DNA of 64,000 bases from Saliniradius amylolyticus. Its GTDB lineage: Bacteria; Pseudomonadota; Gammaproteobacteria; Enterobacterales; Alteromonadaceae. Position 1 is the first letter of the stretch, and the number at the start of each line of letters is the position of its first letter. Shown piece after piece: positions 9,834-17,724 of the stretch. The notes beneath the pieces are model-generated. The model saw nothing but the letters and a program-made list of their open reading frames with translations, had not been told where the DNA came from and did not search any database. The position numbers and the translations under genes were made by a program. The stretch spans positions 2,356,001 through 2,420,000 of the forward strand of contig NZ_CP029347.1 in assembly GCF_003143555.1 (NCBI RefSeq). Reading direction: 5' to 3'.

Positions 9834-11396
9834 TCAGGGGCGAGTTCGAAAGTCAGCCAACCGAATGCCTAAGACAAGCGCCATGATGACCAGACTGATA
9901 AAACCAAGGCCGATCATTTCGGTCAGTTGCCATATCTGAGCAGTCAGGTCCCAGTGCTGCCAGGCGTCTTCCTGAGGGCGCTGCCATAACAGAACAGCCA
10001 CCATGGCAGCAGAGGCCAACAGGATGCGTACCAAAAACCAAATACTGCGGCGACTCAAACGATACACCTCCAGTCGATGTAACTTTTGGTACAAAAAGAC
10101 CGCATTTAAGGTGCCGGACAAAGCCGTCGCCATGGCCAGGCCTACATACCCAAAAGGGATCGCCAGCATGGCATTAAATACCATATTCAACGCCATGCAC
10201 CAGATGCCGTAGCGCACCGGCGTTTTGGTATCCTGACGTGAGAAAAAGCCGGGCGCGAGTACCTTAACCAACATCAGTCCCCACAGGCCACTGACATAAG
10301 CCAGCAAACTGTAGGACGCCATGCGGGCATCGTCGGGGGTAAAGGCACCGCCTTCGAACAACACCATTAAAATCGGGTAGCCCAGAACCATCAACCCTGC
10401 TGCTGCGGGAATGCCCAATGCTGAGACCATACGCACCGACCAGTCCATATTCATCGCAAACCGACGGCTGTCTGCCTGAACATGATTGCGTGAAAGCGCG
10501 GGCAGAATCACCGTGGCGATAGCGATACCGAAAAGACCAAGGGGGAACTCCAGCAAACGATCAGAGTAATACAGCCAACTGATTGACCCGGTCATCAGAA
10601 AACTGGCGATAAAGGTATCGAACAACAAATTGATCTGGCCGACCGAGACCCCAAATAAGGCTGGGATCATTAGCTTACGCACCTTAGTCACACCTGGGTC
10701 CTTCCAGCCCCAGCGAGGTTTGACCAATACCCCGGCCCGCCACAGAAAAGGCAGTTGAAACAACAGTTGAATCACACCGCCGACAAACACGCCCCAGGCC
10801 AAACCGATACCCGGCTCAGCCATACCCGGAGCCAACCAAAGTGCAGCGCTGATAATGGCCACATTGAGTAATACCGGGGTAAAAGCCGCCACTGCAAAGC
10901 GGTTTAAGGTGTTAAGTATCGCGCCGGATAATCCGGTTAAGGTAATAAAAAACAAATACGGGAAGGTGATCTTCAGCATCAACGCGGCCAGTTCAAACTT
11001 ATGGCCTTGAGGCCCGTCGTTGAGATAGTCCACAAACCAGCCGGTACCAAACAGGGCTGCCAATACCGGCGAACCGATAACACCCAGCAATGTTACCACC
11101 AGTACGATGCTGCCCAAGGTGCCTGCCACCCTGGCAATAAACTGTCGCTGACGAGTGAGGTTTTCTATCTCGTTGACTTCGCTCAGCACAGGCACAAAGG
11201 CTTGAGCGAACGCCCCTTCGGCAAACAAGCGCCGTAAAAAGTTAGGAATTTTATTGGCAAAGAAGAAGACATCGGCTGCCGCACCAGCGCCCATCAGATT
11301 GGCTATCACCACATCGCGCACCAAACCGAGGATGCGGGACAGGAAAGTCATCACACTGACCACTAGGCCGGATTTTAATAGGCGTGAGGACGACAA
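9834..11396 (-). CDS. murJ: Lipid II flippase MurJ
   Basis: This 520-residue protein has about 14 predicted transmembrane helices and belongs to the MOP exporter superfamily. The N-terminal segment LGLVRDVVIANLMGAGAAADVFFFANKIPNFLRRLFAEGAF-type region carries the conserved Arg and Asp residues of the MurJ cavity. It moves lipid II across the inner membrane for peptidoglycan synthesis. The gene is divergent from rpsT and upstream of ribF. Confidence 0.95.
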   Translation of the reverse strand: MSSSRLLKSGLVVSVMTFLSRILGLVRDVVIANLMGAGAAADVFFFANKIPNFLRRLFAEGAFAQAFVPVLSEVNEIENLTRQRQFIARVAGTLGSIVLVVTLLGVIGSPVLAALFGTGWFVDYLNDGPQGHKFELAALMLKITFPYLFFITLTGLSGAILNTLNRFAVAAFTPVLLNVAIISAALWLAPGMAEPGIGLAWGVFVGGVIQLLFQLPFLWRAGVLVKPRWGWKDPGVTKVRKLMIPALFGVSVGQINLLFDTFIASFLMTGSISWLYYSDRLLEFPLGLFGIAIATVILPALSRNHVQADSRRFAMNMDWSVRMVSALGIPAAAGLMVLGYPILMVLFEGGAFTPDDARMASYSLLAYVSGLWGLMLVKVLAPGFFSRQDTKTPVRYGIWCMALNMVFNAMLAIPFGYVGLAMATALSGTLNAVFLYQKLHRLEVYRLSRRSIWFLVRILLASAAMVAVLLWQRPQEDAWQHWDLTAQIWQLTEMIGLGFISLVIMALVLGIRLADFRTRP

Positions 11397-11511
11397 GCTA
11401 ACTCTCTGAATGTTGGTTGGATTTATCCATTATGCGGGATAAGCGTACAATGTAGAAGCCCAGAGAGACGCTAAGGCAGGAAAACCGCTGTCCAATAATC
11501 CAGCAAAACGG

Positions 11512-11540
11512 TTGACGTAAGCTGTCAATACTGGAATAAT
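11512..11540 (+). promoter_or_regulatory. Predicted sigma70 promoter of rpsT
   Basis: A -35 hexamer TTGACG (11512-11517) and a -10 hexamer AATAAT (11535-11540) are separated by 17 bp, about 40 nt before the rpsT start. This rests on hexamer matching only. Confidence 0.5.
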
Positions 11541-11583
11541 CCCGCACCTTAAATTTTGACTAGAATTTTTTGGGAGTTATACC

Positions 11584-11847
11584 TTGGCTAACATCAAGTC
11601 TGCTAAGAAGCGCGCCATCCAGGCTGAAAAGCGTCGTAAGCACAATGCCAGCCGTCGTTCAATGACGCGTACCGCGATGAAAAAAGTCGTAGCCGCGATC
11701 AAAACCGGTGACAAATCTGCTGCGCAAGAAGCTTTCCAGAATGCTGCGCCTCTGCTGGACCGCATGGCAACCAAAGGCTTGATCCACAAAAACAAGGCAG
11801 CCCGCCATAAGAGCCGTCTTGCTGCTAAGATCAAAGCCCTGGCCTAA
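11584..11847 (+). CDS. rpsT: 30S ribosomal protein S20
   Basis: The 87-residue basic protein begins (TTG)[25 protein letters not shown], a clear S20 sequence with the usual Lys/Arg-rich helices. The initiator is TTG, preceded by GGGAG. A UUG start is conserved for rpsT in Enterobacteria, where it is part of autogenous translational repression; the same use here is likely but inferred. The gene is monocistronic, divergent from murJ and followed by a strong terminator. Confidence 0.97.
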   Translation: MANIKSAKKRAIQAEKRRKHNASRRSMTRTAMKKVVAAIKTGDKSAAQEAFQNAAPLLDRMATKGLIHKNKAARHKSRLAAKIKALA

Positions 11848-11861
11848 TTCCAGCTTCGATG

Positions 11862-11888
11862 AAAAAAGCGCCCGAGGGCGCTTTTTTT
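11862..11888 (+). terminator. Rho-independent terminator of rpsT
   Basis: A GC-rich hairpin (AAAAAAGCGCCC paired with GGGCGCTTTTTT) is followed by seven T residues, 15 nt after the rpsT stop codon. Confidence 0.92.
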
Positions 11889-11906
11889 GTGTCCGCTATT
11901 TATCCA

Positions 11907-11957
11907 TTGTCATCAAACCGTGACATTCTGTCACCGGATGTTCAACAATCGGTCAAC
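11907..11957 (+). promoter_or_regulatory. Degenerate PhoB-type repeat array upstream of plcP
   Basis: Half-sites resembling the PhoB heptamer recur about every 11 bp: TTGTCAT (11907), CCGTGAC (11918), CTGTCAC (11928), GTTCAAC (11940) and GGTCAAC (11951). The GTCA-like cores fall at 11909, 11920, 11930, 11941 and 11952. The first and third match the E. coli Pho-box half-site well; the others are weak. The array sits 60-110 nt before the phospholipase-like gene. Confidence 0.5.
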
Positions 11958-12016
11958 AAAGCGTAAAAACCACTGCCTAGCCTGATATCCGAATACGACT
12001 GATACGGGCGCAACTC

Positions 12017-12808
12017 ATGACTCACTACCGCACAATCTGGTTATCCGATATCCATCTCGGCTATAAAGACTGCAAGGCCGAATACCTGCTCAACTTCCTC
12101 GATCATCACACCATGGATACCCTGTATCTGGTGGGAGATATTGTGGATATGTGGTCCATGAGCCGACAGTTCCTGTGGCCGGATTCTCATAACCGCCTGT
12201 TTCACCGTTTACTGACGCTGCCCGAGCAAGGCACCCGTGTTATTTACCTACCCGGCAATCACGACGAACCCTGTCAAAAGTACGACGGCATGGCCTTTGG
12301 CGATATTGAAGTTCACCGCCAGTACATTCACACCACAGCGCAAGGAAAGAAGCTGTTATTGCTGCACGGCGATCAGTTCGATCAGGAAGTGTGTTTCGGT
12401 CCACTACACGCCTGGATGGGCGATAAGCTCTACGACCTACTATTGTTTACCAACCGCTGGTACAACAAAGTCCGCAGCGCGTTCAATCACCCCTACTGGT
12501 CTCTGGCTGGCTACATAAAAGGACGGGTTAAAGGCGCCAATGAAGCCATCGCACGCTACCGTGACATCGGTTGCCGACGGGCCGAAGAAATGGGACTCGA
12601 TGGCATCGTGTGCGGACACATCCACCATCCGGAAGTGGTTAAACAAAATGGGATCCTGTACTGCAATGACGGCGACTGGATCGAAAACTGTTCGGCTCTG
12701 ACCGAAGATCACCAGGGCAGTCTGGAACTGGTTTACTGGACAGAGGTGCGCCAACAGCATGCCCCCGTGGACATACAGAGAAACAAACAACGTCAGGAAG
12801 CGGCCTGA
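12017..12808 (+). CDS. plcP: PlcP-like phospholipase C (calcineurin-type metallophosphoesterase)
   Basis: This 263-residue protein belongs to the metallophosphoesterase family. Metal-ligand motifs are in order: SDIHLGYKDC (residues 10-19), GDIVDMW (about 41-47), GNHDE (about 80-84), HGDQFD (about 119-124) and GHIHHPE (about 202-208). These families are often labelled UDP-2,3-diacylglucosamine hydrolase (LpxH-like). The motifs WPDSHN, PGNHDE, HGDQFD, YWSLAGYIKGRVK and GDWIENCSA are, as I recall them, those of PlcP, which strips phospholipid head groups to give diacylglycerol during phosphate starvation. The PhoB-like repeats upstream and the ornithine-lipid gene downstream support PlcP over LpxH. 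The function is inferred from this pattern and not proven. Confidence 0.8.
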   Translation: MTHYRTIWLSDIHLGYKDCKAEYLLNFLDHHTMDTLYLVGDIVDMWSMSRQFLWPDSHNRLFHRLLTLPEQGTRVIYLPGNHDEPCQKYDGMAFGDIEVHRQYIHTTAQGKKLLLLHGDQFDQEVCFGPLHAWMGDKLYDLLLFTNRWYNKVRSAFNHPYWSLAGYIKGRVKGANEAIARYRDIGCRRAEEMGLDGIVCGHIHHPEVVKQNGILYCNDGDWIENCSALTEDHQGSLELVYWTEVRQQHAPVDIQRNKQRQEAA

Positions 12809-12824
12809 GCCACACTGGACGAGG

Positions 12825-12880
12825 GCGTCATAAAACCGCCATAAAAGCCTCACAAAACCGTCATTCGAGCCCCCTACACT
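12825..12880 (+). promoter_or_regulatory. Tandem Pho box and -10 element before olsF
   Basis: Four heptamers alternate exactly with AAAA spacers: GCGTCAT (12825-12831), CCGCCAT (12836-12842), GCCTCAC (12847-12853) and CCGTCAT (12858-12864). The period is 11 bp throughout, as in two consecutive PhoB boxes. A candidate -10 hexamer TACACT lies at 12875-12880, 10 bp after the last heptamer, which is the usual geometry of PhoB-activated promoters where the box replaces the -35. The predicted transcript would start about 35 nt before olsF. Confidence 0.82.
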
Positions 12881-12920
12881 GTTCGACAAATGGCTTACTT
12901 TAAAGGTAATACCGTCGACC

Positions 12921-14618
12921 ATGTTTACCGTTAACGATGTATTACAGAAACACTATCCTCAGCTGAACAACCGCCCCTGGTTGTTTAAGTCGCTAAGCTT
13001 TGTATTACGCCACCTGCTGCATGAGCAGGAATGTCAGGACTTCGCTAAAGAATACCCCTATTTACAGGGACTGGAATTTGTCGAGCAGGTATTGGAGTAT
13101 TTTAATTTCAGCTACTCCTGTCGGGCCAGTGAACGGGAGCGCATCCCCACTCAGGGTCGGGTTGTGATCATCGCCAATCATCCCATCGGCTCGCTGGATG
13201 GGCTGGCGCTGCTCAAGATGATCAGCGAAGTTCGCAGCGACATTAAGATTATCGCCAATGAAATGTTGATGGCTATTGAGCCGCTGCATGAGATGCTACT
13301 GCCGGTGAACAATATGCACGGTGGCACCGCCAAGGACCACCTTGCCAGGATCCAACACCATCTGCGAAGCGAAGGGGTAGTAATTATATTCCCTTCCGGC
13401 GAGGTATCCCGTCTCAGACCGCAAGGGGTCAGAGACACCCGTTGGCGCAGCGGCTTTTTGCGGATCGCGGCCTCGGCCAAGGCACCCATTGTGCCTATCT
13501 TTATCGATGGTAAAAACTCGCCTCTGTTTTACGGCGCATCCATGCTCTATAAGCCACTGGCTACGATGCTGCTGGTAACAGAGATGTTCAAGCACCGCAA
13601 ACAACACCTGCCCATGCGGGTTGGCGAGATGATCCCCTATGAGGCCTATAATCAGCCGGGCTTGTCGGTTCCCCAAAAAGTCAAGCTGATGAAAAAACAC
13701 TTGTACCGCATCGGCCATGGCAAAGCCAGTATCTTCGCCACTCAAAAAGCCATTGCGCTGCCCGAAGATCGCCAGCACCTGCAAAAAGCCATTCACAAAG
13801 AGTGTCAGCTATTGGGCCACACTGCCGATGGCAAAGACATCTATCTGTATAACTACAGCGGCAGCTCCCCGATCATGCGGGAAATTGGCCGCCTGCGGGA
13901 GGTCGCCTTTCGCTCCGTGGGCGAAGGCAGCAACCGCCGCCGGGATATTGAACATTACGACAGTTACTATCACCATCTGGTGCTGTGGGATAAGGGTGAA
14001 CTGGAGATCGTTGGGGCCTACCGCTTTGGCAATGCCGCCAGGTTAGCCGAGACGGGCCACCCCTGCGGACTCTACTCGGCTAGCCTGTTCCATTTTGGCG
14101 AGCGTATGACCCCCTATCTGGACCAGGGGCTGGAGCTCGGCCGCAGCTTTGTCCAACCTAAATACTGGGGCAAGCGCAGTCTCGATTACCTGTGGTATGG
14201 CATCGGCGCATTTTTAAAACAAAACCCCAATTACCGTTACCTGTTTGGCCCGGTTAGTATCAGCGGCGCCTTCCCTGCAGGAGCCAAAGATCTGCTGGTG
14301 CAGTTTTACCAGCTTTACTTCGGTGGCGATAACGATGTCGCCGTATCCAATCAGCCCTATTCTCTGCCGGAAGAACTTAAAGATGCGTTCAGCGGAGAAG
14401 ATTACAAGGAAGACTTTAAAAAGCTCAAACACCTGCTTGCCAATATGGGCACCTCGGTCCCTACCCTTTATAAGCAGTATACCGAGCTTTGCGAGCCCGG
14501 GGGCGTGCAGTTTTTAAGCTTTGGCGTGGACCCGGATTTTAACGATTGTGTGGATGGCCTGGTGTTGGTAGACATCACCAGGCTGAAAGAGAAAAAGCGT
14601 AAGCGTTATATTGCCTGA
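12921..14618 (+). CDS. olsF: Bifunctional ornithine lipid synthase, OlsF-like
   Basis: This 565-residue protein is a fusion. The N-terminal half is a PlsC-type acyltransferase with the HX4D motif in NHPIGSLDG (about residues 85-93) and a FPSGEVSR motif near 156; it corresponds to OlsA. The C-terminal half (about 320-500) resembles the GNAT-like OlsB/hemolysin N-acyltransferase family, with REIGRLREVAFR, EIVGAYRFGNA, ELGRSFVQPKYWG and YLFGPVSIS. OlsF proteins with this architecture make phosphorus-free ornithine lipids by sequential N- and O-acylation of ornithine. The gene follows plcP by 112 bp but has its own Pho box. The fusion is clear; substrate specificity is inferred from family. Confidence 0.85.
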   Translation: MFTVNDVLQKHYPQLNNRPWLFKSLSFVLRHLLHEQECQDFAKEYPYLQGLEFVEQVLEYFNFSYSCRASERERIPTQGRVVIIANHPIGSLDGLALLKMISEVRSDIKIIANEMLMAIEPLHEMLLPVNNMHGGTAKDHLARIQHHLRSEGVVIIFPSGEVSRLRPQGVRDTRWRSGFLRIAASAKAPIVPIFIDGKNSPLFYGASMLYKPLATMLLVTEMFKHRKQHLPMRVGEMIPYEAYNQPGLSVPQKVKLMKKHLYRIGHGKASIFATQKAIALPEDRQHLQKAIHKECQLLGHTADGKDIYLYNYSGSSPIMREIGRLREVAFRSVGEGSNRRRDIEHYDSYYHHLVLWDKGELEIVGAYRFGNAARLAETGHPCGLYSASLFHFGERMTPYLDQGLELGRSFVQPKYWGKRSLDYLWYGIGAFLKQNPNYRYLFGPVSISGAFPAGAKDLLVQFYQLYFGGDNDVAVSNQPYSLPEELKDAFSGEDYKEDFKKLKHLLANMGTSVPTLYKQYTELCEPGGVQFLSFGVDPDFNDCVDGLVLVDITRLKEKKRKRYIA

Positions 14619-14630
14619 CAACCTCAGGCA
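14612..14630. terminator. Hairpin at the 3' end of olsF
   Basis: A perfect 7-bp stem, TGCCTGA paired with TCAGGCA, with a 5-nt loop overlaps the olsF stop codon. No strong T tract follows, so termination is uncertain. It lies between convergent genes. Confidence 0.4.
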
Positions 14631-14650
14631 GGATTTAACGCTAACCTGAC

Positions 14651-14881
14651 TTAATCTCTGTCATTGTCGCAGCTACACGCCAACTCTCCGTGCGCTTGTT
14701 GCCATTCGCTGTACAAATGCGCCGGACAGCTCTGGCGAATACTGACACAGCGGCTGCCGTTATAGCTAATGGTCTGGCCGCTGGCGTTGCCCAAAGCATT
14801 ACCTGCTACCTGCTTCCACACCGGAGACTGGGTTGAACAGCCGCTAATGAAAATGGCGACGGACACCAAGACAACCTTCAT
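14651..14881 (-). CDS. Small secreted lipoprotein, function unknown
   Basis: This 76-residue protein starts MKVVLVSVAIFISGCSTQ, a lipoprotein signal peptide with lipobox ISGC, so it should be acylated at Cys15 and anchored to a membrane. The mature part has four further cysteines (RCVSIRQSCP and LACSCDN) and ends in an acidic DNDRD tail. I do not recognise the family. It converges on olsF and precedes dapE in the same direction, but no functional link is visible. Confidence 0.7.
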   Translation of the reverse strand: MKVVLVSVAIFISGCSTQSPVWKQVAGNALGNASGQTISYNGSRCVSIRQSCPAHLYSEWQQAHGELACSCDNDRD

Positions 14882-14920
14882 GATGCTTACTCCTTGTCAT
14901 CTTAAGCTGTCAGCCTAGAA

Positions 14921-16090
14921 CTAAACCAGCAGCGATTCAAGCAGATCGGTATAAATGTCTTCCAGCGTGGCCAAGTCGCCAATATGAATGCGCTCGTTCA
15001 CCTGATGAATGGTTTTATTGGGTACGCCCAGTTCCACAACCTGGGTATCGCCGCTAGCAAAGAAACGCCCATCGGAAGTGCCGCCTGAGGTGGATAACGC
15101 CGGGAAGCGGCCCGTATTTTTATGGATGGCCTGTTCCACTACCGTAATCAACCCATCCTCATAATGGGTAGGGGTCAAATACGGCATGCAGGGTCGCTCC
15201 CATGTGAGCGTGTGCTCTACGGCTAGCTCCGCTAGACGTTTTTCGATCAGTCCAATGATGGCGATCTCATCGTAACGATCGCTGTAGCGCACGTTAAAGC
15301 ACAATGAACACTGCCCGGGTACGATATTGTCGGTAAACGCCCCCGAGTCAATGTGAGTGACCTGCAAGCTGGTGCCGGGGAAGTCCTGACTGCCTTTATC
15401 CCAGGATATGCTGTTTAAAGTGTTAAGCACGTCGCCCATGCCATGAATGGCATTCTCGGAGTACTGAGGATAGGCCACATGGCCTTGTTTCCCCTTAACC
15501 CAAATACGGCCGGAAATGGCACCACGACGGCCCACTTTCACGGTGTCGCCGGTCTGCTCACTGGCCGTGGGCTCGCCGACAATACAGTAATCCAGGTTCA
15601 CCTGATGGTCATCCAGCCAGGCTTTGATTTCCTTAGACCCGAATTCGGCCTCGCCTTCTTCGTCACTGGTGATTAGAAACAGAAATCGCCGATTCACCGG
15701 CAGGCCTTGTTCCAGATGACGCTCAATAGCGGCTAACATAGCCGCGACACCGGTTTTCATATCGGCAGCCCCCCGACCGATGAGTTCGTTCCCCTGAATC
15801 CTGGCCTCAAAGGGCGGCGACGACCATTTATCCAGCGGTCCGGGTGGCACTACATCGGTATGCCCGGCAAAAGCCACTGCATTGGGCCCGTGACCAATAC
15901 TGGCAATCAGGTTGCTGACCCCTTCAATGGACAGGTGAAAACACTCGAAGCCAATCTTCGACAGCTTATCCGCCAGCCATTTCTGGCAACCGGCATCCTC
16001 TGGCGTAATAGAGCGGCGACGGATTAGTTGACGGGCATAGTCGATGGAGCGAGCATTGAGTGCAGGGTGGGTCTGCTGAGCGGCGGTCAT
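14921..16090 (-). CDS. dapE: Succinyl-diaminopimelate desuccinylase
   Basis: DapE hydrolyses N-succinyl-L,L-diaminopimelate in the lysine/mDAP branch that feeds peptidoglycan. The 389-residue M20 peptidase-family protein shows the di-zinc ligands: His77 (FAGHTDVVPPG), Asp110 (GRGAADMKTG), the catalytic Glu in TSDEEGEAEFG (144-145), the Glu of GEPTASEQTGD and a C-terminal His in NKTIHQVNER. Length and motifs fit the proteobacterial DapE. Confidence 0.96.
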   Translation of the reverse strand: MTAAQQTHPALNARSIDYARQLIRRRSITPEDAGCQKWLADKLSKIGFECFHLSIEGVSNLIASIGHGPNAVAFAGHTDVVPPGPLDKWSSPPFEARIQGNELIGRGAADMKTGVAAMLAAIERHLEQGLPVNRRFLFLITSDEEGEAEFGSKEIKAWLDDHQVNLDYCIVGEPTASEQTGDTVKVGRRGAISGRIWVKGKQGHVAYPQYSENAIHGMGDVLNTLNSISWDKGSQDFPGTSLQVTHIDSGAFTDNIVPGQCSLCFNVRYSDRYDEIAIIGLIEKRLAELAVEHTLTWERPCMPYLTPTHYEDGLITVVEQAIHKNTGRFPALSTSGGTSDGRFFASGDTQVVELGVPNKTIHQVNERIHIGDLATLEDIYTDLLESLLV

Positions 16091-16192
16091 GATCTCTGTT
16101 AACAGGAAAGTTTCACAATAGGCCTATTGAACAGGCCGACAATGACAATCATATTGCAGAATCATGTCTATCCCATGACAATCCATCGCCCC

Positions 16193-16220
16193 TTGTCATG
16201 CGTAAGAGTTCGCATAGAAT
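16193..16220 (+). promoter_or_regulatory. Predicted sigma70 promoter of the small membrane protein gene
   Basis: TTGTCA (16193-16198) and TAGAAT (16215-16220) are spaced 16 bp apart. An 8-bp inverted repeat with a 5-nt loop (16237-16257; arms AATCAGTC and GACTGATT) lies in the predicted leader, before the AAAGG ribosome binding site. Confidence 0.5.
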
Positions 16221-16279
16221 CAATGTCATAAACTTAAATCAGTCGGTGAGACTGATTCAAAACCAAAAGGAAAGGCTCC

Positions 16280-16456
16280 TTGATTAGGCTTTTATTTCTT
16301 ATCCCTGTGGTGCTCTGTTTTATCTGGTTTCTTTACCTGCGCCACAACGGCTACAGCTTTGAGCAGGGCAAGAAAGGCTATCTGTATATTCTGATTGTGT
16401 CGGCGGTGATCGCTGCCTTCTACAGCTTTATGCTCTGGGTGACTCACCTGGAGTGA
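16280..16456 (+). CDS. Small two-helix membrane protein, TTG start
   Basis: A 58-codon open frame starts with TTG, 6-9 nt after AAAGG, and ends with TGA. The product (TTG)IRLLFLIPVVLCFIWFLYLR, then HNGYSFEQGKKGY, then LYILIVSAVIAAFYSFMLW, has two hydrophobic helices joined by a short polar loop. It is preceded by a good promoter and a leader hairpin, which supports expression. I do not recognise a family. It is divergent from dapE and converges on oadB. Confidence 0.65.
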   Translation: MIRLLFLIPVVLCFIWFLYLRHNGYSFEQGKKGYLYILIVSAVIAAFYSFMLWVTHLE

Positions 16457-16476
16457 ATCGGAGCGTCTCGAAACAG

Positions 16477-16546
16477 CAAAGGGACTCGCCGTTCACAGCC
16501 AAGAGCCGCAACGGGGCAGCCCATAAGGGGAAGCGGCGAGTCTTTG
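16477..16546. other. Large imperfect hairpin between the small gene and oadB
   Basis: A 9-bp perfect stem (GACTCGCCG at 16483-16491 with CGGCGAGTC at 16534-16542) is extended by CAAA/TTTG across a GG bulge and encloses a GC-rich 42-nt loop. It could be a convergent terminator or a structured RNA. Confidence 0.4.
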
Positions 16547-16587
16547 ATTGAGTGGCGCCCTTTCTAAGAGCGCCCAAAGCCGAGTCG

Positions 16588-17718
16588 TTAGCCCACCAGC
16601 GCCAACAATATGCCGGCAGCTACGGCCGAGCCGAGTACTCCGGCCACATTCGGGCCCATGGCATGCATCAACAGGAAGTTATGAGGATTCGACTGAAGAC
16701 CGACCTTATTTACCACCCGCGCGGCCATCGGCACTGCAGAGACGCCTGCCGCACCGATAAGCGGGTTGATAGCATCCTTACTTAAGCGATTCATCAGCTT
16801 AGCCATCAGAATGCCTGCTGCTGTGCCAATGGCAAAGGCCAGCGCCCCAAGTGCCAGAATGCCTAAGGTTTCCAGCGTCAGAAATTTATCTGCCGACAAC
16901 TTAGAGCCCACCGCCAGACCCAGAAAGATGGTCACTACATTAATCAACTCGTTTTGAGCCGACTTGCTCAACCGGTCCACTACGCCGCTTTCACGCATCA
17001 GGTTGCCCAGACAGAACATGCCCACCAGTGGCGTTGCCGAGGGCAGGAACAAAATGGTCAGAACTACCACGCCCAGCGGAAAAAGAATCTTTTCCCGCTT
17101 GGATACGGTGCGCAGTTGCTGCATCTGGATCTCACGCTCTTCGGGTGAGGTCAGTGCTTTCATAATCGGTGGCTGAATAATAGGCACCAGTGCCATATAG
17201 GAATAAGCTGCTACCGCAATGGCCCCCAGCAAATCCGGTGCGAGCCGGGACGCCAGGAAAATGGCCGTGGGTCCGTCTGCCCCACCAATAATAGCGATAG
17301 CCGAGGCATCCTTAAGCGTAAACTCGAAGCCGGGGATAAAATTCAGCGCAATAGCACCAAACAGAGTGGCAAAGATACCAAACTGCGCCGCCGCCCCCAA
17401 AAGTAGCATTCTGGGGTTGGCAATCAGCGCGCCAAAATCGGTCATCGCGCCTACGCCCATGAAGATCAGCAAGGGAAACACGCCCGTATCGATCCCCACC
17501 TCATAAACGTAATACAATAAACCGCCCGGGTCAGTAAATCCCGCCAATGGAATGTTGGTCAACAAGGCGCCAAAACCGATGGGCACCAACAATAATGGCT
17601 CGAACTTCTTCACAATGGCGAGGTAGAGCAACAAAAGCCCCACCGCCATCATCACTAACTGACCACCCTCAAAATTAGCTAAGGCGGTGGATTCCCACAG
17701 TATTTGCAACTTCTCCAT
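16588..17718 (-). CDS. oadB: Oxaloacetate decarboxylase beta subunit (Na+ pump)
   Basis: OadB is the integral membrane subunit that couples decarboxylation of carboxybiotin to Na+ export. The 376-residue sequence is very hydrophobic, with the conserved [15 protein letters not shown] and [13 protein letters not shown] motifs that carry the Na+-site Asp. Length fits the family. The gene follows oadA with a 6-bp gap, giving the order oadG-oadA-oadB. Confidence 0.95.
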   Translation of the reverse strand: MEKLQILWESTALANFEGGQLVMMAVGLLLLYLAIVKKFEPLLLVPIGFGALLTNIPLAGFTDPGGLLYYVYEVGIDTGVFPLLIFMGVGAMTDFGALIANPRMLLLGAAAQFGIFATLFGAIALNFIPGFEFTLKDASAIAIIGGADGPTAIFLASRLAPDLLGAIAVAAYSYMALVPIIQPPIMKALTSPEEREIQMQQLRTVSKREKILFPLGVVVLTILFLPSATPLVGMFCLGNLMRESGVVDRLSKSAQNELINVVTIFLGLAVGSKLSADKFLTLETLGILALGALAFAIGTAAGILMAKLMNRLSKDAINPLIGAAGVSAVPMAARVVNKVGLQSNPHNFLLMHAMGPNVAGVLGSAVAAGILLALVG

Positions 17719-17724
17719 GGCCGA

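Noticed and set aside
12017-12808. LpxH (UDP-2,3-diacylglucosamine hydrolase) as the function
   Set aside because: The same fold and metal motifs occur, but the characteristic segments and context fit PlcP better, and LpxH is usually next to ppiB or cysS. I kept LpxH as the alternative.
12440-12922. 160-residue minus-strand frame over plcP and the Pho box
   Set aside because: Antisense to plcP; it would run through the promoter of olsF and shows no domain.
16161-16200. Possible Pho box before the small membrane protein gene (TGTCAT-like words)
   Set aside because: Only isolated TGTC/GACA words occur, without 11-bp phasing.
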